Below are positions 57,878 through 64,000 of a DNA stretch of 64,000 nt, piece after piece. The position numbers and the translations under genes are program-made. The notes under the pieces are model-generated. The model was given only the letters and a program-made list of their open reading frames with translations, did not search any database and had not been told where the DNA came from. Location: the NCBI GenBank assembly GCA_963969595.1, contig OZ018408.1, positions 38,316,108 to 38,380,107 on the forward strand, written 5' to 3'. Numbering within the stretch: the first letter of the stretch is position 1; each line of letters opens with the position of its first letter. The DNA is from Neckera pumila. Its lineage: Eukaryota; Streptophyta; Bryopsida; Hypnales; Neckeraceae.

Positions 57878-59358
57878 AAGAATAATGATTTCCATCCAAT
57901 TTTTTGTATGCAACTTCTTTGATGATGTATGCACATGAGTGACTTACATTCTAGACATTTTAGTTGTTTTTTTAATTTAATATAGGATAGTTTATTAAAA
58001 AAATAGTACACTCTCTAGAAGATACTTTGAGTTTATTTTCTTTAAAACTTGATTCTGACATTCATAACTATTTTTTTGCTTTTAAGCAATACCAAATAAA
58101 TGAAGCTTCTAAAGTGTAGTTTACACTCCACTTGGAGATTTTGCAAAATTCCATAAAATAATCATTTCATTGAAGTTTGAAGTTGACGATCTATAAACTT
58201 GTTTTTAAGTACGGAGTAACACAGAAAGTTTCTTTATACCCCAACATTCTATACAATAATGTACTTCCTTTCTAAAAAAACTGATTTTTGAAACTGATTT
58301 GTATTTGACAAGAATATTTTCCATTTTGTCTTTAACAATTCATGATAATTTGAAATTTCTCCTGCAAAAAAAAAACTGAAAGTTTTATGACAAACATTAG
58401 ACATGTGATTTTATCTTTAAAAAATAAAACCAAAGAACTAATTCACTCATAAATAGCAAAAAATTGGAAGATATAGAATGAGGGACATTTAAGTTTGACT
58501 ACACAAACATAGGCTCTATCCTTTAGGGGTTAAGTTGCAAAACACCTCAAGCATGGTTCTCGCCTACATTCCACCATCTCCAAAAATCGTGCCACCTAAG
58601 TTTCAGAATAGTTCTTCAAATTGCGGGTGAGTGACTTCAAGGACATCAATTCATTTCAATAAAACATTCCTCTATTGTAAAAGTTATAATCACATGTAAA
58701 TTCATATTATAACATGCACTAGTAAGACAAATCAATGTAGATTCCAATAAAATAGAGCCTCATGGTATTACCATCCTTCTTTAAGTTCCCACACCTTGAA
58801 GTCTACAAATACAAATATTAAAAGTAAAAGTTGACTAAGACTTCACATTCCATTGGAGCTGTGGTTGTTGAAACCAATGTTTTGATTTGGGTGAATTTTT
58901 GCAATTTCTTACTTGATTTTGGTACTACCGTACGTGTAGGTCAGTTTTGTAAATAACTTGGAAAAATTTGGAAGATGTTGAAATTTAAAAAATTATTTAC
59001 AACTATTTCTAAAAATCTGAAATAATTTTTTTTTGAGAAAAATTAGAAAAAACAAAACATTTACGCATGAATAGAAAGAATCAATCCAAAATTAGGAGCA
59101 TCAATCCTCATAAAGTGCCCCAAACAAAAAAACTTCCTATCTCCCTGCAGAATTGTCGAATTGGGAAAACTAAACTATCTCGGCAGGACAACTGCCGAAA
59201 CTGCCTTGCACAAACGTACAATAGCTCCCTTAAAAATTGGGAAAAAAAAGTGAATTAAATTTCCCAAAACCTCTCAAAAATATATATATTATTTGCAAAA
59301 CTTTGGATGAAGTTTAGTGTTAGCATAAATAACACTTATTGTCAGTACAGTAGTCCAT
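57878..59358. other. AT-rich sequence with a solo TTAA-element end
   Basis: CTTTAGGGGTTAA at 58521-58533 is a right terminus of the TTAA families without a clear left partner. The rest shows no recognised gene. A plus-strand frame at 59067-59258 looks accidental. Confidence 0.4.
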
Positions 59359-59907
59359 GTGATGATGAAAGTGACTCTAGGGGAGGCAACCCATTCCCGA
59401 TCAACAACCCATTTCCAATCACTTCAAGAATTACAGGCATGTAAGAGGACGATTTCTTTGGTGGAAAATTTTCTCGTGTGTAGCAATAGTGTTTGGACCC
59501 TTCCTAAAGTTTTCAGATATTTTGGTATCAAAACGAAGTTGCTATCAATTAATGAGTTCCAGATTCTAGAAGTGATTGAGAATGGGTTGCCTCCATTAGA
59601 TAAATGTACAAATTTGGATGATTGTCATGCCTTGCCTGGAATATCCTGGGCACGTGTCGCTCCACCCACCCCCCAAAACCAAACTGAATCCCTGGTTGAA
59701 CTTGCCACTGCGACCGTTACTTGTAGAACTTGTGGAATCCGGAGCACGGAAACTGTGGAAATGGAAGGTGCTCAAGTCCATTACTGTCCCGAGTCGCCTC
59801 ATCCCAACTGCCAAAGATTTTTTACAAGTGCTTTTCAGCCAAGACAGTTAGGGCCTCTTCACACTATGGCCATCCAAGTCGAGAGGCCGTGGGACTATGC
59901 AATATGA
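59359..59907 (+). CDS. unidentified 182-codon frame ending inside a MITE
   Basis: This is the second-longest uninterrupted plus-strand frame outside the 3445-7849 gene's parts. It is less AT-rich than its surroundings. It encodes a Cys-containing stretch (VTCRTCGIRSTETVEMEG, then HYCPESPHPNCQRFF) that could bind metal, but I recognise no family. The last 19 codons and the stop come from the MITE at 59851, so the original 3' end is lost or the frame is accidental. The ACCCATTCCCGATCAAC near its start is part of a dispersed repeat also seen near 27218 and 62090. Confidence 0.25.
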   Translation: MMMKVTLGEATHSRSTTHFQSLQELQACKRTISLVENFLVCSNSVWTLPKVFRYFGIKTKLLSINEFQILEVIENGLPPLDKCTNLDDCHALPGISWARVAPPTPQNQTESLVELATATVTCRTCGIRSTETVEMEGAQVHYCPESPHPNCQRFFTSAFQPRQLGPLHTMAIQVERPWDYAI

Positions 59908-59989
59908 TTGGTGGAACCGACGGACCCTGCAATATGATTGGTGGAAACAACGGGCTCTCGACTTGGACGCCCATAGTGTGAAGAGGCCC
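59851..59989. mobile_element. 139-bp MITE with TTA target duplication (PIF/Harbinger-like)
   Basis: Ends are GGGCCTCTTCACACTATGG and, inverted, the same sequence, continuing over ~38 bp with few mismatches (AAGTCGAGAG). TTA lies directly outside on both sides (59848-59850, 59990-59992). Inside, CAATATGATTGGTGGAA occurs twice. GGGCC termini with a TTA duplication fit the Tourist/Harbinger group. Confidence 0.75.
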
Positions 59990-60321
59990 TTAACCCATGA
60001 AGGACGCAGCGGGTTTTTTTGGGGCAAAATTTCACACTTGTCAGACTCTTTCAGCCTGTCGGACACCCTCCCTCCAGATTTGCTCCAGTGGTTTGAAGGC
60101 TTCTGGCAACACTGACGTCGCGGCTGTGGACCACAATGGTTTGATGGATGCCAAAAAAATCATTGCATGTAGGACATAAGTGCTAATGTTGATCCATGTG
60201 AAAAGGAAAGGTTATGCACAGTAATTTGACCTCCCAATGAGTGTTGAATTTTCCAAGTGGATAATTTACACGATAATAGAAAGGCTGATTTCCAAGGTGA
60301 CTCCCTGCGTCCTTGGGTTAA
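59990..60321 (+). mobile_element. TTAA MITE, subfamily E (332 bp)
   Basis: The left end is TTAACCCATGAAGGACGCAG. The right end is CTGCGTCCTTGGGTTAA, whose inverse is TTAACCCAAGGACGCAG. It shares CAGTAATTTGAC and ATAATAGAAAGG-like sequence with 61760-61989. Its left TTA is also the target duplication of the adjacent MITE. Confidence 0.75.
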
Positions 60322-60328
60322 GCTCAAG

Positions 60329-61263
60329 TTAAACCCTAAAGGACTGACATGTGTTTTTTGGCTATATAGAAATTTTGGATAGATACGTGTGACTAGAGAT
60401 TTCCATATTTTAGGCTAGAATTTCAATACAAGGTGGGCGCGAGGAATATCTTTCATATGCACTAAATTTCATGACATTTGGAAATGTGAGTCAAAAGTTA
60501 TGGCGTAATATGTTACTTTTTTTCGTAATTGAGCAGTCCGGACAAATAAAAAAAAGTCACTATTTTCAAAAAACAAACAAACTAAAATTGGTTTTCTAGA
60601 GTTATATATACGTAAAAAGTTTTGAATCATCCCATTTTGATCAATGAATCAAAAGTTATGAGGATTTTTTGTTTGCGGGCAGTTATGGATTCTCTATTCT
60701 AAAATAAACTTTGAAGTCCTTTACTTTACTCAATTTTCAATATTTCTGAAAAAAAATAAAATCCTAGGATGTAGATTATTTATTACAACATTGCCATCAT
60801 TGGGATTAGCATTTTTCAATTCCACAATTAAATTCTTGACAATTTAGTACTTTGAATCATTCTCTACTACTATCTATTTACTATTTTTTTCCTATATGTT
60901 GTACAATGCCAAATGAAGTGAAAATTTTCAAGCATGTAGCTAACTTATCTAGAAAAAAGAATCCAAAGCAGCACCATGGTTTTGGACATTTTTTCATTGA
61001 AAAGTGAGCTTGTGAAGTGCAGCTGCCTTGTTTTTTGCAGGGCCAAAAGAAAGGTTTCAGTGAATTTAAATGCTTATATCTTGCAATCCACGCAATGGAA
61101 ATTTCTGAAATTTTTACCATAATGTTCTTAAGTCAGCATACTGCAAGATCCTACGGTTACATGAGTCAAAATTTTGTTTTTTCAAAAATTGGGTACTTGT
61201 ACTAAAAATGGCAGTTTTCGAACGTTTTCAGTGAAAACATAGTCATAGAACTTTAGGGGTTAA
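60329..61263 (+). mobile_element. TTAA transposon, family B, uninterrupted reference copy (935 bp)
   Basis: It starts TTAAACCCTAAAGGACTGAC and ends AGAACTTTAGGGGTTAA. It is full length and matches 53024-54870 minus the nested copy. No frame longer than about 80 codons is seen, so the element is non-autonomous. Confidence 0.8.
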
Positions 61264-61264
61264 G

Positions 61265-61420
61265 TTAACCCTTGAATGCAGGGCTGGTGACCGTGAAAAT
61301 CATCCTTTTGGCACTGTATGAGATCATCTACTTTGAAAAAACCAAAAATGCTCAATGGAGGTCAAACTACAGTAGAAAACATTCCCTTTTCACAACAAAA
61401 TTCCAAAGATGAATAGTTGC
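61265..61420 (-). mobile_element. TTAA MITE, subfamily E, reversed fragment
   Basis: It starts TTAACCCTTGAATGCAGGGC one base after the TTAA of the preceding element. It contains the inverse of the CAGTAATTTGAC(C/T)TCC(A)AATGA block of subfamily E. The far end is eroded. Confidence 0.5.
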
Positions 61421-61759
61421 TCTTCTGTCCTACACAGGAGATTCCCTATCATTCATCAGGCCTCAAACAGACAGTACCTTGCAGTTCAAAAAGCTCCTTG
61501 TCACTCATTGTCAGAAAGACTGGGTCCTTGACGCCTTGCCACTTGGACTGCTACAATAAGTGGAAAAATTGTCAACTGCATCCGAGCTGCACCACCCACT
61601 TACCTCTCTTCCAATATTAAAAAAACTTACTTAACTTAACTATACTGTACTCCGTATTTTCCCAATTCAACGAACCAGTGCTGTCTCCAGTTTTGTGTGC
61701 GACAAGGAAATTTTTTTTTTAAATGATACAACGTGACTAATTGACTATCATATCACGGA
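61421..61759. other. unannotated spacer
   Basis: No gene or element end is recognised. A 67-codon plus-strand frame at 61417-61620 is without known features. Confidence 0.3.
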
Positions 61760-61989
61760 TTAACCCTTGAACGTTGAGGTGGACGTTTTGTGTCCGATGG
61801 ATGACAAGGAATCAAACTGTATAGGGTAGAAGTGCAACTATTCATCCTCTAAATTTGTTTTGGAAAGGGAAGATCTTCTACAGTAATTTGACTTCCAATG
61901 ACTACTTTTGCAATTTTGGAAGTCAATGATTCACACGGTAATAGAAAAGGAAGATTTTGAGGGTCCCCCCTTTGGCATTTAAGAGTTAA
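61760..61989 (+). mobile_element. TTAA MITE, subfamily E (230 bp)
   Basis: It starts TTAACCCTTGAACGTTGAGG and ends CCTTTGGCATTTAAGAGTTAA. The interior shares ACAGTAATTTGACTTCC and GTAATAGAAAAGGAAGATTT with 59990-60321. Confidence 0.6.
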
Positions 61990-62116
61990 AGATGTGCTGC
62001 TCTGTGTGTGTTTTCATGGATCCCTCATTCCTCTATCCTATGCTATGAGTCACCTTGCCCTGTACGGGAGGCAACCCATTTCTGATCAACGTTCCAATGT
62101 GGCAGATAAGACTGTC

Positions 62117-62290
62117 CTATTTTTGTGAAGGAGATGAACAATGATTAATTATGGCACGGTTCCTGAGGCAATGTGGTGCATTATGATTGGTTACAACACT
62201 TTCAATATTGCAACCAAATCCTTGTTCAATTTTGCAACAAGTCCTTGGTCGGAAATAGCAAGACCTATATCACTAATATGGGATGTCATA
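62117..62290. repeat. dispersed repeat, copy 2 of 2
   Basis: It matches 27272-27450: ATTAATTATGGCACGGTTCC, GTGCATTATGATTGGTTACA and CCTTGGTCGGAAATAG. Element type is unknown. Confidence 0.6.
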
Positions 62291-63159
62291 AAGAAAGAAG
62301 ACTAACATTACAATTTTTTTTTTTCTTAGTGTTCCGTAATTGCACCCCGAGGGTGCCTAAGTTAGATTTTGACAACCCCTTCGAGGGTTGGAATTTTTTC
62401 TAATGGGTGAGAACACTCAAAATTGTCAAAATACACAATTCAGCATAGTTGGAGGCACCTTTTAATAGGATTTTTTTTGTAATACCAGCAATTGAAAATC
62501 ATGAATTTAAAAAGAAATAGACTTTTTGGATCAGACATGTAATTGCTATAAATTTTCAAAGTTGAATTCTCTAGGCCACTCAAACCGTCACATAGCTTGG
62601 TCATGATACCAAAATTTAACGAATTAACAATCAACCAATAGTAGTTTAAGTATGGGAACAATTTCATTACACAATTATAGGGGTTACTTTCAATATGAGG
62701 CTATAGATGCAGAATGGGTGCACATATGATTTTGGGCGTTTTCACCTTATACAATACATTGTAAAGTATCTTAATCAATTGTTTATGCTGGAGATTTGAC
62801 TTCTTAAAGGAGATACTAATTAAAAATAGTAGTGGCTGTCTATCATATCTATGTGATGTAGCTTATAGAACTATCTCCAACATATTCTTTACTCATATCT
62901 CCAACTTTGAATTAGAATTGTTAATTTTGTTAAACATGCATGGTTATGGGTGACACAAATTATGACATTCATCTATACAATAGAGCTCCAAAAATTAGGA
63001 CTGTTAAATACCTATACATGTTTTGAAGTCGTGGAAATCCTTCTATTTAACAAAATTGACAATTGTAATTCTCTTCCTCCTTTCAAGAAATAGATTAGAT
63101 AATGACCAAAGGAAAGGAAGCTCAACATATCGCCAAGTTGTTTTACTCAAAAATAGATT
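62291..63159. other. unannotated AT-rich sequence
   Basis: No recognised gene. A small inverted repeat, CACCCCGAGGGTG / CCCCTTCGAGGG, lies around 62342-62390. Confidence 0.35.
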
Positions 63160-63295
63160 AGCCTTCATGCCCATTGCCTTTTACTCACCACATTGAACCT
63201 CCACCTGTCCACTTAGCTACTAATGAGTGTGAAATACTACATACCATCTACTATAGAGCCAAGGCAGTGACAGTGCATGCTACTGAATGTTATGA
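63160..63295. repeat. dispersed repeat, copy 2 of 2 (partner in an intron at 16901)
   Basis: It matches 16901-17040: CCTCCACCTGTCCACTTAGC and CAAGGCAGTGACAGTGCATG. The plus strand is open here (63174-63356) but codes for nothing recognised. Confidence 0.6.
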
Positions 63296-64000
63296 AAGTC
63301 CAAGATTAGACTATCCTCTTGCAACTTCATCAAGAAATGATGCCCTTGCTTATTGATGTTTGTATATTATTAAAGATCTAGATACAAGGTAGGAACTTGT
63401 TGCTAACATTTGGTTAATAGATTGTTGCACAAAAGCCAACTCTGTTGTTTTGGTGCAAATAGAGAGTCAAAGTTTTGACATTCAATTGTTCAAATTTCTA
63501 AAGTAGGACAAGCATAGATTAAAGTTTCATGTATTCATTTTAAAGAGCAAAGAAAACAACTCCAATCATTCTAGATAGTTGGCATATATAAAGAATCTAT
63601 TCATTTAAGGCCCCACATTGAACTTTCAAAAACCGGTACAAGTGACATCTAAATTTGGTATTTTCGTAAGAAGGGAGACTTTAACCTTTATAATTTTAAT
63701 TGGAGAAAATAGGGGTTTTGGAGAACACCAAAGTCATGAATTACCTTTTTATTTGCAAGCCATGTCAAATATAATGGGCCTTGAAAGTGTTAACATTGTT
63801 TATGTGTACTGATCTCCTCTACCTTTAGATTTCAAGAATAATTTGTTGTGGGATACTTGAAGAACAACTTCAAATAAAGTCTTGGAAGCAAAGAACACTC
63901 TTACATGAAAGTTGACATGAAATAGGAACATTATTCTTGTTAACAATGTTATGCCCAATTGCAAAAGGTTCATTGTATGACACATTAGATTCACACAAAC
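63296..64000. other. unannotated sequence to the window edge
   Basis: No gene, splice-bounded exon or repeat end is recognised. Short frames on both strands appear accidental. Confidence 0.35.

Noticed and set aside
1..64000. LTR retrotransposons with paired long terminal repeats
   Set aside because: No pair of long direct repeats with TG..CA ends and no reverse transcriptase or integrase motifs were found by eye.

Overview
This is a nuclear genomic window from a streptophyte: a land plant or a charophyte alga. The evidence is three intron-rich genes whose spliced products resemble plant-type proteins, a PRPP synthetase with a plastid-like leader, and several DNA-transposon relics of kinds known from plants. 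The sequence alone does not resolve the lineage further. Most of the window is AT-rich repeat sequence. There is no operon structure, rRNA, CRISPR array or recognisable tRNA.

Layout. Positions 1-9350 hold one large decayed reading frame (3445-7849, + strand). It carries a DGQH motif like that of ParB/DGQHR-fold proteins and a weaker DNA-methyltransferase-like region, and is broken by three in-frame stops and one +1 shift. Positions 9354-12620 are TTAA-bounded transposons. Positions 13000-15700 hold coding-like exons of an unidentified gene and a three-unit tandem repeat. Positions 16191-19388 (- strand) are a complete seven-exon FSH1/OVCA2-type serine hydrolase. A 4.2-kb decayed DNA transposon with long inverted ends (about 20421-24615) follows, next to the 3' half of a MATE transporter gene with a nonsense codon (25442-26347, + strand). 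Positions 27270-31600 are transposons, including a 288-bp near-perfect palindrome. Positions 31901-37666 (- strand) are a complete twelve-exon ABC1/ADCK1-type atypical kinase. Positions 38068-44690 are mobile elements. Positions 45168-48402 (- strand) are a ribose-phosphate pyrophosphokinase gene of eight exons. From 49192 to the end the window is again almost entirely repeats.

The dominant theme is a set of related elements bounded by TTAA followed by CCCCTAAAGG-like inverted ends. By hand coordinates they fill roughly a fifth to a quarter of the window. Target TTAA and a terminal CCC recall piggyBac. They are non-autonomous (about 0.2-0.95 kb, with no credible transposase) and are inserted inside one another several times, so nested copies can be compared with uninterrupted copies.

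The three intact genes are unrelated housekeeping genes on the same strand: nucleotide precursor synthesis, an organellar ABC1 kinase and an alpha/beta hydrolase. I deduced their exon joins by hand from splice signals, reading phase and family similarity. Every junction listed keeps the reading phase. The window shows no functional linkage between them.
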